Positions 1-7,529 of a stretch of DNA of 64,000 nt are shown piece by piece (position 1 is the stretch's first letter; each line of letters begins with the position of its first letter). The notes below the pieces were generated by a model. It searched no databases. It saw only the letters and a list, made by a program, of their open reading frames with translations, and was not told where the DNA came from. Position numbers and translations under genes: made by a program. Location of the stretch: NCBI RefSeq assembly GCF_031454155.1, contig NZ_JAVDQG010000007.1:124001-188000 (forward strand), in the 5' to 3' direction. Source of the stretch: Desmospora profundinema. Its GTDB lineage: Bacteria; Bacillota; Bacilli; Thermoactinomycetales; DSM-45169.

Positions 1-160
1 CTCCAAACATCCAATTCTCTTTCTATCCACCTTTATTCTGACTTCAAGCAGCTATCCAAGTCACTGCTGGAGAAAACATCTTTGTAGGTTTGGTTGGAAA
101 TTTTAGCACCCTCAGTAGTGCTTTTCACTTTTCTTGGTTTCATTATCGGTCTTTTTTCAT
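1..160 (-). pseudogene. Decayed 3' fragment of a vWA lipoprotein gene
   Basis: The first 160 bases align with the part of the vWA lipoprotein gene near 8430-8560. The translated fragment has YKDVFSSSDLDSCLKSE where the intact gene has YKDVLSGSDLDSYLKAE, and the following bases still match the codons for the Ile-Glu-Arg-Glu-Trp stretch. Reading upstream (towards higher coordinates) the similarity fades after about 50 more bases, and the MIDAS part of the domain is gone. An open frame at 33-245 covers it, but its N-terminus has no vWA features, so I call a remnant, not a gene. It may continue past the left edge of the window. Confidence 0.7.
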
Positions 161-282
161 GAGCCATCTTATTTGGTTTGTCTGACTCCGATTTATTACA
201 TACAGTCAAAAGACAATAAATCAAAAAGCACCAACACCCACTCATCAGGTAACTGAATGAGCTAGAGTTGGCGAGTTACTTA

Positions 283-981
283 CTAAAGAATTTGGTCTAA
301 AGCATGGACAGAATCGATTTCCGCCCATCTAATATAGAAACCAGCGAGGACAAATGAAAAATAAGGAAGGATGAGTATTTGTATGACGCTGTGAACCAGC
401 GTCATTATCATAAAGTTCGTCTCATAGTTTGATGCAACTGTAAAGACTCCCCAGAGTAACCACCAATCTATCATAATAAAAAAAAGTAATACATTCATCA
501 AGGTAAAGAAGTTAGATTTGGCTATTTGACAAGCTTTCTTTATTCCATTCCAATAATATTCTTTTTCCATAACTGCTGCATAAGGGAAGAGGACAAAAAA
601 TATTAGACATAAAATACCTGGTAAAATTAGCACAAAACCCAACGATACAGCCAGTGCAACCATCAAGCCCATTACATACACTGGTGTTATATTTTCCTTT
701 AGATTTCGTAATACATTGATATACTCCGGCTCTTCACCTTGTTCCCTCTTGAATACCATATAAATGTAGGGTACCTGGGCAATAGATAAACCTAAAATAA
801 TAAGAAATAGATCCAATATATTGGAGATGCTGGGAGGTGTGAATATTGTACCCATCGTAGAGCCTAAGGAAATAAAAAACTGAATGGGTAAGGCAAACAT
901 CATACCGATTATCATAATTTTGAATGGATGCTGAAAGTATAGTAACCCTGCCTCTTTAAAAGGCTCTAGCCATCTGCTCAC
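283..981 (-). CDS. Polytopic membrane protein, paralogue of the one at 3686-4381
   Basis: About 232 residues with roughly six hydrophobic segments. The middle carries LPGILCLIFFVLFPYAAV followed by a charged loop with IKKACQIAKSNFF, the same layout as in the protein at 3686-4381 (LLIPGIIISVLFFAFPF, then SIKKAYAFGKSHF). This pattern resembles membrane domains seen beside glycerophosphodiesterases and in DUF975-like proteins, but I cannot assign a function. The GTG at 981 is preferred because GGGAGG lies seven bases upstream; a TTG two codons earlier is possible. It is the last intact gene of the left cassette, 15 bases after the small membrane protein gene. Confidence 0.75.
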   Translation of the reverse strand: MSRWLEPFKEAGLLYFQHPFKIMIIGMMFALPIQFFISLGSTMGTIFTPPSISNILDLFLIILGLSIAQVPYIYMVFKREQGEEPEYINVLRNLKENITPVYVMGLMVALAVSLGFVLILPGILCLIFFVLFPYAAVMEKEYYWNGIKKACQIAKSNFFTLMNVLLFFIMIDWWLLWGVFTVASNYETNFMIMTLVHSVIQILILPYFSFVLAGFYIRWAEIDSVHALDQIL

Positions 982-996
982 CCTCAATCCTCCCGA

Positions 997-1353
997 TTAA
1001 ACCAGTTTTCTCCTAAAGACCAAACTCCCTAACAATCCACCAATCAAAGAAAGTACCACTCCAACAAAAAAAGCTATCATTAAACCCAAAGGGTTATTAG
1101 CGGCTTCTGGTGCAAGAAACAGTATGACAAAGCCTTGATTGAAAAAAACCAGCAAACTTCCTGATAATCCTGCTGCCAGATAAGGATTTGAAGGATGGCT
1201 CCCCGCAACAAATCCCGCTGAGAGATACGTAAGCAAAAGTAATGCGACTGTCACAACCATAGGCGAAGTGATCCCTATCAAACCTAAAATAAAGCCGAAC
1301 GCAAGACAAATGAGAATTCCTACCCCTACCGATTGCAGAACCTTAATAACCAA
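997..1353 (-). CDS. Small four-helix membrane protein, unknown function
   Basis: About 118 residues, nearly all hydrophobic, with four predicted membrane segments and a basic C-terminal end (FRRKLV). Gly-rich helices such as LICLAFGFILGLIG suggest a compact bundle. The start is taken as TTG at 1353, eight bases after AGGAG; a GTG at 1362 would overlap the ribosome site. It lies between two other membrane protein genes with gaps of about 15-20 bases, so it is probably co-transcribed with the YQAPE-repeat gene at 1982-3028. No family recognised. Confidence 0.65.
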   Translation of the reverse strand: MVIKVLQSVGVGILICLAFGFILGLIGITSPMVVTVALLLLTYLSAGFVAGSHPSNPYLAAGLSGSLLVFFNQGFVILFLAPEAANNPLGLMIAFFVGVVLSLIGGLLGSLVFRRKLV

Positions 1354-1371
1354 ATTTATCACTCCTATATG

Positions 1372-1962
1372 TTAATCTGGCTTCCAATTGGGGTCCTCTG
1401 CTTTAGCCCACATGGAGTGACTTACAATGGTTAATAACAAAAATACAAAGTACATCCAATAGCCACCGACGTGAGGGTTAATTTTCCCAAGTATGATTCC
1501 TCCCAATGCCCCGGTGCCACCTCCTGTCGCAATAAAAAAGAGAACAATGGTGTACCATGAGCGGGTTCCTAATATCTCGGACAATACTTTTCGACGATAT
1601 ATGTGACCAAATAACGCAGCAGCAAAAAGCAATCCAAAAAAGACGATTCCTCTCATTAAACCTTCCCCGGTAAATCTCCATAAAAAAGCGGTACCGTAAA
1701 AGCAAAGTAAATCTAAATGAACAATAGCATAAACTCCACGCCACTTAGGTCGCTCATCCAACTTTCGAATAAACCCAATTGCAGTCCAAACCCCACTTAA
1801 TATAAGTGTACAAACATATATCACCCCCCACATCAAGGAAGGAGGACTAAGCACTGTAAGTAAACCCATTACTATAAAACCAATACCACCAAAATATATT
1901 CCGTGTGTATTTGGTGGTGTAACATTAGTTGAATTCATTTGATGGAAACTGGTCTTGTTCAA
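1372..1962 (-). CDS. Six-helix membrane protein, unknown function
   Basis: 196 residues with about six hydrophobic segments, starting near residue 24 (YFGGIGFIVMGLLTVLS). A Gly-rich stretch (ATGGGTGALGGIILG) precedes the last two helices, and the C-terminus is polar (AEDPNWKPD). The TTG start at 1962 has GGAGG eight bases upstream. It sits 19 bases after the YQAPE-repeat secreted protein and nine bases or more before the next membrane gene, as part of one tight cassette. I do not recognise a family; an immunity or accessory role for the secreted protein is only a guess from position. Confidence 0.65.
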   Translation of the reverse strand: MNKTSFHQMNSTNVTPPNTHGIYFGGIGFIVMGLLTVLSPPSLMWGVIYVCTLILSGVWTAIGFIRKLDERPKWRGVYAIVHLDLLCFYGTAFLWRFTGEGLMRGIVFFGLLFAAALFGHIYRRKVLSEILGTRSWYTIVLFFIATGGGTGALGGIILGKINPHVGGYWMYFVFLLLTIVSHSMWAKAEDPNWKPD

Positions 1963-1981
1963 CTACAGCACCTCCATAATA

Positions 1982-3028
1982 TTAACCAAACCACGACGAG
2001 ACCTTACTACCAACGGATTTCAAACCATCTAACGCCTTTTTGCCTGTATCAATAGTAGCATTAATAGCCTTTTTAGTACCATTTACTAGTGGCTCTTTGA
2101 CATACTTTTTACCCATATCCGAGTTTAAAAACATCGAGATACCTACACCCACTGCAAAGCCTACGGCTGTTCCAAAACCCGGAACAACGGAACCAACTGT
2201 CGCTCCAATCAAAGCTGCTGCTCCTGCACCGGCCGCTGTACTTACTACTGCAGCTCCTGCACCCAAACCAATATCCACAATAAACTCCGACGCAAAATCA
2301 ACTGATTTAAATCCCGCCCATCCATCGTCCCTATAGGTTCCATATACTGTATTCGTTGTATTTAATAATGCACCTGTAATGACGTTACCTTTTAGATAAC
2401 TTCCAAATCCCCCTGATGTAAAGTCAGTGATCGCAGAATGAGTATGCCCTATATATTTTGAATACGAAGGGGCACTCCCGCTTTGTACAAGATCCTTCAG
2501 AATAGGGACATTGGATAATTTTAATAAGTCTTTGTTATGGACTGCATAAGCCCATCTTCCTCCTAATCCATGTGGCAACTTTTCATGTGTTAAATAAAAT
2601 CCGTTAGCACCAGCTAACATTTTCGGAAAACCCTTTATTCCATCATATATGTTTCCAGTATAGGACGTGAAAGGATCAAAATAAGGATCTAAGGGCTCCA
2701 AAAATCCCGGATTATGATTGTTTCCGTCCTGTCCTCCATTATTGCTTTCGCTGTTATTGGGGTCATTCCCATTATTCGTATACTTATCAGGCTCTTGGTA
2801 TTTCTCCGGTGCTTGGTACTTTTCTGGTGACTGATATTGCTCTGGTGCCTGGTACTTTTCCGGTGCTTGATATTGCTCAGGCGCTTGATACTTTTCTGGT
2901 GCCTGATATTGCTCAGGCAATTGGTAGTGCGGCTGAGCCAATACCATTCCGACAGCCGGTAAAAATAAAGAAAAGAGGTAAAAGGAAAGAAATAATAAAG
3001 CTATTTTTTTTGATAAATTTGATTTCAA
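1982..3028 (-). CDS. Secreted YQAPE-repeat protein A with hydrophobic, amphipathic C-terminus
   Basis: 348 residues. Residues 1-31 are a signal peptide with a likely cut after VLA. Residues 35-82 are eight hexapeptides of the form YQAPE(Q/K), alternating Gln and Lys at the last position, followed by an Asn/Gly-rich linker to about residue 110. A non-repetitive region follows, then a long Gly/Ala-rich hydrophobic block (about 255-305; AAGAGAAALIGATVGSVV) and a Lys-rich amphipathic tail ending GSKVSSWFG. The protein at 5237-6298 has the same architecture. The TTG start at 3028 is preceded by AGAGGAT at short spacing. A proline-rich stalk with a membrane-active end resembles secreted pore-type or surface proteins; the function is unknown. 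Confidence 0.75.
   Translation of the reverse strand: MKSNLSKKIALLFLSFYLFSLFLPAVGMVLAQPHYQLPEQYQAPEKYQAPEQYQAPEKYQAPEQYQSPEKYQAPEKYQEPDKYTNNGNDPNNSESNNGGQDGNNHNPGFLEPLDPYFDPFTSYTGNIYDGIKGFPKMLAGANGFYLTHEKLPHGLGGRWAYAVHNKDLLKLSNVPILKDLVQSGSAPSYSKYIGHTHSAITDFTSGGFGSYLKGNVITGALLNTTNTVYGTYRDDGWAGFKSVDFASEFIVDIGLGAGAAVVSTAAGAGAAALIGATVGSVVPGFGTAVGFAVGVGISMFLNSDMGKKYVKEPLVNGTKKAINATIDTGKKALDGLKSVGSKVSSWFG
2783..2926 (-). repeat. Eight 18-bp tandem repeats coding YQAPE(Q/K)
   Basis: In-frame 18-base units inside the secreted protein gene, with third-position changes between units, so the peptide is conserved better than the DNA. Residues 35-82 of the product. The matching tract in the paralogue is at 6056-6196. 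Confidence 0.9.
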
Positions 3029-3249
3029 ATCCTCTCTTCCTTCCCAATTATTTTAAGGATACTTTTATGTCGGGTATAATTGCAAAAAAAGGCAAGGGAA
3101 ATTAAGCGTTTTATATATATGGATCAATGCTGCCGTTTGGCAGTCACGACTAAATATGTATAGTGATTCTCTCTTTTAGTTTTTCTCTGATCAATTAACC
3201 GAATTTTTAAATAGGACTTGGTTTTAGAAAGAGGTTGCTCTATCAAAGA
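3029..3249. other. AT-rich gap between the two YQAPE cassettes
   Basis: This 220-base gap separates cassette A from cassette B and could hold a promoter for cassette A. I see several AT-rich -10-like stretches and a small CTGCC/GGCAG inverted repeat near 3129-3143, but no promoter pair convincing enough to place and no gene. Confidence 0.4.
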
Positions 3250-3426
3250 TTACTCCTTTTTTCCAAAAATACGCTCGTTTCGTTTCTCTCCCCGTACCAG
3301 CATCAAACCGGAGCCAATCAAGGCTAACGGAATAAAAAAGTTAAAAAATCCCCCTTCGGCTACTTCCACTAGTGTGTAAATGACGGCAAACACTACGAAC
3401 ATGATTCCCAAATGTTTTCGCTTCAT
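3250..3426 (-). CDS. Small two-helix membrane protein
   Basis: About 58 residues: a basic start (MKRKHLG), two hydrophobic segments separated by a short loop (VAEGG), and a very basic end (RGEKRNERIFGKKE). It resembles the many small DUF-type membrane proteins of Bacillota but no family is certain. The ATG at 3426 follows a purine-rich GGGGGAAGAAGG tract. It lies downstream of the membrane protein gene at 3686-4381, separated by a decayed copy of the intergenic hairpin element. Confidence 0.5.
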   Translation of the reverse strand: MKRKHLGIMFVVFAVIYTLVEVAEGGFFNFFIPLALIGSGLMLVRGEKRNERIFGKKE

Positions 3427-3504
3427 GTACCTTCTTCCCCCTTCCACTATTCCCAATTGCCCTAGACGGGAAGATTTTTACTGTAAACCGATATCCGACA
3501 GCCG

Positions 3505-3615
3505 GCCAGTGTATGGTCATCTCTAAATCGTTGTATAAAGTACATAGGAACGGGGGCGAAGTAATCGAGCGAAACAATACTCTGTGATTGCAAAGTCTCT
3601 CCGCCACCCGGCTCC
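3505..3615. mobile_element. Decayed copy of the intergenic hairpin element
   Basis: Reading rightwards, GTATGGTCATCTC, then TTGTATAAAGTACATAG, CGGGGGCGAAG and CTCTGTGATTGCAAAG, then CTCTCCGCCA align in order with the long form of the element at 27947-28140 (GGTATGGCTGTC, TTGCAAAAAGCGCATAG, CGGGGAACGAAAG, CTCTGTGAGTGCAAAG, CTCTCCGCCA). Several small gaps and substitutions make it an old copy. It occupies most of the gap 3427-3685. Confidence 0.6.
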
Positions 3616-3685
3616 TCATAGAAAACTGCTCCAAAACCCTCTAACCTATCTATATTCCCATAAACCCTTTCCGTTTTTTATATCA

Positions 3686-4381
3686 TTATGTCGAAAATGT
3701 ATCCATCTTCCCCTCTCCGATCCAATTCAAGTACTTTACAGTAATGAAAAAGTAGAATATCGGGAAGTAGAATACACTGGCCAAAAAGTTTACAGACAGT
3801 ATGATTAGATAACTCTCTGTAAATAGATTAGTCATGAACATAGTTAACATGGAAATGAGCCATTCCATCAGAGTGAATAAGATAATGACTAGTAAGAGGT
3901 TTATAAAATGGGATTTCCCAAAAGCATAGGCTTTTTTTATGCTTTCTTTCCACGTCTCTCCTTCGATCACGAACACAAAGGGAAAGGCAAAGAATAAGAC
4001 GGAGATGATAATCCCGGGGATCAATAAGACAAGCATTCCTAAGGATACAGCGATTACATAGGGGATGCTAACCAGATAAACAGGAAGCATATACCGCATA
4101 AAAGCATCATAAGTCGACGTTAATGTACTATTCTCTTCCATGACGGTGTTTTTGGCTATTTGAATAAATGGGATCGAGACGACCGATATGGAAATTAAGA
4201 CACAGATCCCATTGATCCAATCTGCAATAAACAGCAAGTCTGCCATCCCGTAATTGAAATACAAGTAATTCGATATAATCGTAAGCAGGATCTGAACGGG
4301 CAATAGGATGGTAAAGCCAAGGATAACAATCTTCGATAGATTTTCCTTATAAATGAAAAGCGATTCCCTCAAAATTGACAT
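3686..4381 (-). CDS. Polytopic membrane protein, paralogue of the one at 283-981
   Basis: About 231 residues with six predicted membrane segments. It has the same central signature as the protein at 283-981: a Pro-Gly-Ile membrane segment (LLIPGIIISVLFFAFPF) followed by a cytosolic loop with ESIKKAYAFGKSHF. ATG at 4381 is chosen because GAGGAG lies seven bases upstream; the alternative start at 4396 overlaps the stop of the preceding gene by four bases. Either way it is tightly coupled to the cytosolic protein at 4393-5202. It resembles DUF975 or glycerophosphodiesterase-type membrane domains; the function is unknown. Confidence 0.75.
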   Translation of the reverse strand: MSILRESLFIYKENLSKIVILGFTILLPVQILLTIISNYLYFNYGMADLLFIADWINGICVLISISVVSIPFIQIAKNTVMEENSTLTSTYDAFMRYMLPVYLVSIPYVIAVSLGMLVLLIPGIIISVLFFAFPFVFVIEGETWKESIKKAYAFGKSHFINLLLVIILFTLMEWLISMLTMFMTNLFTESYLIILSVNFLASVFYFPIFYFFITVKYLNWIGEGKMDTFST

Positions 4382-4392
4382 TATTCTGCTCC

Positions 4393-5202
4393 TCATCTGG
4401 GATTTCTGGTATTGGCCAGTATCTCCTTAAATTCCTTTTCTCCTGATTCCTTCCGGGTTACATCATCTTGTACATCCAAAACAGCATCCAACTCGTCCTT
4501 ATTCAATAACATGTTACGATGTTGTGCTTTGATTTTTTGTAATTCCCATCTTCCTTTCAGATCCCACAAGGGAATTTTTTGGGAGAGAAAATGAATGACC
4601 TCTTCCCTTGATTCCTTGGTATTATGAAACAGCAGATGTTGATTGTTCTTAGCATGAAATAATTGATTCCAGGCTTTATCCAGTTCCCTTTCCATCGACT
4701 GATCCGTAATATCTCCCCTTTGGATCATCTCCTGATCCAATTGTTTAACTGCTCGATTGGCTTCCTGAATTACTCGATATTCTTTTAGAATCCCCTTGGG
4801 TACATCTATAAACTCCTGAAAGGAACGTTTTACTTCTCCGGACATTCCACCTTTATATTTTTGGTACATTCGTTCCAGTAGTTCGGACTGCTTGTGCCAA
4901 ACTTCGTCGACTGTATGTGCCCACCGACGACCATGTAAAATGAAGAAACGCAAAATCGTGTTTACACTGACAGCGATTCGAATAATCGTCTTCGCCTCAG
5001 AAAAAGTAGGAACGGAACCGTCTTCCCTCACAATTATATGCCCAACCACTTTCTTCCCTTTCCAATAGATCGCATAATGATACAATTGATCATGATGCTT
5101 TACCCTCCATGAAAATATTTCCTCATTCTCTCCTGACTTCTTATACTTCAATACTTGCTTCGCAATTTCTTTAGGTGGTTCGGGCAGCTTGTTTTTTTTC
5201 AT
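4393..5202 (-). CDS. Cytosolic alpha-helical protein of unknown function, PepSY-like start
   Basis: 269 residues, no signal peptide and no clear membrane helix. Residues about 25-80 look like a small beta-rich PepSY-type fold (YAIYWKGKKVVGHIIVREDG). The rest is helical and charged, with many Glu/Lys/Gln, and probably forms coiled coils. It begins 34 bases after the secreted YQAPE protein B and abuts the membrane protein gene, so the three form one transcription unit. There is no counterpart in the left cassette. No family recognised with confidence. Confidence 0.65.
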   Translation of the reverse strand: MKKNKLPEPPKEIAKQVLKYKKSGENEEIFSWRVKHHDQLYHYAIYWKGKKVVGHIIVREDGSVPTFSEAKTIIRIAVSVNTILRFFILHGRRWAHTVDEVWHKQSELLERMYQKYKGGMSGEVKRSFQEFIDVPKGILKEYRVIQEANRAVKQLDQEMIQRGDITDQSMERELDKAWNQLFHAKNNQHLLFHNTKESREEVIHFLSQKIPLWDLKGRWELQKIKAQHRNMLLNKDELDAVLDVQDDVTRKESGEKEFKEILANTRNPR

Positions 5203-5236
5203 ATAACCCCTCTTCTCTGTTTACAATTTCCTTGTA

Positions 5237-6298
5237 TTATTTGGAAAACCAACCTCCAACTTTCTTTAAGCCGTTCCCCAACTTTTTGCCCGCACTTTTC
5301 ACTCCATTTCCAACCGCTTTGGCTCCTTGGCTGATTTTGTCTCCTGTCCATTTTAATCCCCGGCCAATTTGTTCTCGATTGGCATAAATGGTACTTGCTG
5401 CCCACATCACTCCACCCGCTACGGCCATTCCTATTGCAAGCGGCGGACAAGCAGCTGCTACCAGAGTGGCACCGGCCATCAAGGCACCACCATACCCTCC
5501 TAAGGCTCCAAAGACGGCATCTGTTCGCTCTTGGCCCGTTTCGGCAGTAAAGGCTTTATAGGTGTGATAGATCCCCTCACCTGTACCGATCGCTACTCCT
5601 GCCCAAGCGGCAAATTTACCTAATCCCGTCATTGGTTTAGGGACATTATCAGCCATTTGGGCTAAAGCTCTAACGTCTCCTGCTGCTTCAAGCCTTTGTG
5701 CTTGCTGAAATATTCGAGCATCCTTTACGGTGCTGATAACACCCATTGTCGTATCCACACCGGACCAGGTATCCAGCGCAGTTTTCCATCCGGAATCCGA
5801 GGGAACTGCCAGGCCGAGACCGCCTCTTAAGATATTCCCAAAGTAGTTATACCCTATATTATTTCTTGCAAAGCTATTTATATTAGAATTAGTGGGATTT
5901 TCGAATAGGGCACTTGCACTATCGATTAGCTTAACTTGTCCTAGAATAACATCATTGACTACATATTTGAGCGAATTATAAAGGCCAGGACCACTATTAT
6001 TGTTTTCGCCTGATCCTGGTTGTTGTGTAGATGGATCCGATCCTTGTGGATTGTTACTCTCTGGTTCATTGTACTGCTCCGGTTCCTTGTATTGTTCCGG
6101 TGCTTGATATTTTTCCGGTGCCTTGTATTGTTCCGGTGCTTGATATTTTTCTGGTGCCTTGTATTGCTCAGGCGCTTGGTAACCGGGAGCTTGATAATCA
6201 GTATTAGCAACAGCGATCCCTACAAATGGAGACAATAGTGAAACAATATAAAAAGCCAACATCATAATGGCTAACTTTTTTGTTGTTGAACGCCTCAC
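5237..6298 (-). CDS. Secreted YQAPE-repeat protein B
   Basis: 353 residues. Signal peptide 1-31 (cut after AVA), then YQAPG and seven hexapeptides alternating YQAPEQ and YKAPEK to residue 81, and a Ser/Gly/Asn-rich linker. The central region is mixed helical (residues 110-230). A hydrophobic Gly/Ala block follows (about 255-305; AVFGALGGYGGALMAGATL, CPPLAIGMAVAGGVMW), then a Lys/Gly amphipathic tail ending KKVGGWFSK. GTG start with GGGAG eight bases upstream. It follows the M23-pseudopilin gene by only 16 bases, so it appears to be the next gene of the Tad operon. The tail is like that of secreted polymorphic or pore-type toxins, but that reading is inference. Confidence 0.75.
   Translation of the reverse strand: MRRSTTKKLAIMMLAFYIVSLLSPFVGIAVANTDYQAPGYQAPEQYKAPEKYQAPEQYKAPEKYQAPEQYKEPEQYNEPESNNPQGSDPSTQQPGSGENNNSGPGLYNSLKYVVNDVILGQVKLIDSASALFENPTNSNINSFARNNIGYNYFGNILRGGLGLAVPSDSGWKTALDTWSGVDTTMGVISTVKDARIFQQAQRLEAAGDVRALAQMADNVPKPMTGLGKFAAWAGVAIGTGEGIYHTYKAFTAETGQERTDAVFGALGGYGGALMAGATLVAAACPPLAIGMAVAGGVMWAASTIYANREQIGRGLKWTGDKISQGAKAVGNGVKSAGKKLGNGLKKVGGWFSK
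6056..6196 (-). repeat. 18-bp tandem repeats coding YQAPEQ/YKAPEK
   Basis: Seven full hexapeptide units plus a partial first unit inside secreted protein B. The Gln/Lys alternation has a two-unit (36-base) period, suggesting expansion by duplication of a pair. Confidence 0.88.
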
Positions 6299-6314
6299 CG
6301 AAAACGCTCCCTTT

Positions 6315-7118
6315 CTAATAAATATACTGTTTTGGGTCTTGTGGAATGTTATTGACTAGCACTTCAAAGTGAAGGTGCGGACCTGTCGACCATCCCGTGC
6401 TACCGATCCCAGCAATGTGTTGCCCTCTCGTCACTTGCTCTCCCGTGCTCACTTTCATATAATGTGATTCCATATGAGCATAGCGGGTCATTAGCCCTCC
6501 TCCATGATCAATTTCGATGGTGTATCCGTAACCCGTTCGCCAGCCGGCATACCGGACGATTCCGTCTCCTGCTGCATAAATCGGGGTGCCAAAAGGCCCG
6601 CCAAAGTCAATGCCCGAGTGGAGTCTGTATTCCCCTCTAACCGGATGCCATCTCATCCCATAGTCCGATGTGATGATGGGATTACTGACGGGTGGGGCTA
6701 ATTCTCCCGTTCCGATCGGCGGCATATCCGATCCAGCATAAAAGTTGAGAGACTGTACCACTGGCGCTTGCGCCTCTGAAGTATACGTATAAGAAGATTT
6801 CATAAACAGCATGGGAACTTCTGTCTCAGCTTTTGCGATGACTTCCTCGCCTTTTATTTCTACGGTGAAGTCTTTCATCTGGTAATTGCTCCAATCACCA
6901 AATGATGTCTCCCCCTGTTCTTTTCCTTTTTCCGCATCGCCCGTCGTCGCCGTCACTTTAACGGCATCACGCAAGGCCGCCTGGGTATCCAAGACCGCTT
7001 TTCCTAACACCACTGCTTGCCACAGTACCATTGCCAACAAGATGAAAAGGGGTAAGATAATGACAAACTCAACCGTAGCTGCCCCTTTCTTGCTGATTCG
7101 CAACCGTATAGGAGCCAT
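6315..7118 (-). CDS. TadE-type pseudopilin fused to an M23 (LytM) metallopeptidase
   Basis: 267 residues in two parts. Residues 1-45: basic leader, SKKG then AATVEF and a hydrophobic helix (VIILPLFILLAMVLW), a TadE-like prepilin start with Glu at +5 after the conserved Gly. Residues about 150-267: an M23 domain with the zinc-binding HSGIDFG, a middle HGGGLMTRYAHMES, and HLHFE, so the catalytic residues are present. A Glu/Lys region with a strand pattern lies between them. ATG at 7118 has AAGGAGG directly upstream. It is the third pseudopilin of the operon. Family knowledge: M23 enzymes cut peptidoglycan cross-links. Inference: it opens the wall at the pilus base or is displayed in the pilus. 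Confidence 0.85.
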   Translation of the reverse strand: MAPIRLRISKKGAATVEFVIILPLFILLAMVLWQAVVLGKAVLDTQAALRDAVKVTATTGDAEKGKEQGETSFGDWSNYQMKDFTVEIKGEEVIAKAETEVPMLFMKSSYTYTSEAQAPVVQSLNFYAGSDMPPIGTGELAPPVSNPIITSDYGMRWHPVRGEYRLHSGIDFGGPFGTPIYAAGDGIVRYAGWRTGYGYTIEIDHGGGLMTRYAHMESHYMKVSTGEQVTRGQHIAGIGSTGWSTGPHLHFEVLVNNIPQDPKQYIY

Positions 7119-7132
7119 GTTTCCCTCCTTAT

Positions 7133-7510
7133 TCAATTCATGACGGGGGTGACTACTTCAGTCTGGTAGGGGAAAACCGGAAATCCCTTGATGATCGGCT
7201 GGATTCCGATCTCCGCTTTTACCGTGGCTTGTCCATCCTCTACTTTCAGATCAATGGCTTTTAACGTATGATAACTGGCACTCTTAAATCGTTCTTTCGC
7301 AAGCTCTTCCACATCTTTTTTAGGCTCTCCTATGGACAAGTCTCGGGAGGCTCTCGTCAACCAATCCTGTGTTTCCAAAATCGCGATGCCCGCAACGACA
7401 AACTGCCAGACAAAGAGCGTCATCAATAGAAACAACGTCAGAATGACAATAGACTCAAGCGTTACGCTTCCTTTGCGACGGAGCAAGTGCCTTTTCATGA
7501 TGGAACGCAT
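7133..7510 (-). CDS. TadE-like pseudopilin
   Basis: About 125 residues. After a basic leader (KRHLLRRKG) comes SVTLES and a long hydrophobic helix, the TadE pattern with Glu five residues after the Gly. The remainder is a small soluble domain with alternating strands (IDLKVEDGQATVKAEIGI). ATG at 7510 is preferred, with AGAGGT seven bases upstream; an ATG at 7525 is possible. It lies between two other pseudopilin genes with gaps under 25 bases. Minor pseudopilins of this type are needed for Flp pilus assembly in studied Tad systems. Confidence 0.75.
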   Translation of the reverse strand: MRSIMKRHLLRRKGSVTLESIVILTLFLLMTLFVWQFVVAGIAILETQDWLTRASRDLSIGEPKKDVEELAKERFKSASYHTLKAIDLKVEDGQATVKAEIGIQPIIKGFPVFPYQTEVVTPVMN

Positions 7511-7529
7511 TTCGGCACCTCTCATTCCT

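Noticed and set aside
33-245. 70-codon frame considered as a small protein gene
   Set aside because: Only its C-terminal part is similar to the vWA protein; the rest is unstructured and the DNA matches continue out of frame, so it is a remnant.
2783-2926. Regular 18-base repeats that might be read as a CRISPR array
   Set aside because: The repeats are contiguous and in frame, with no spacers, and encode a clear hexapeptide pattern.
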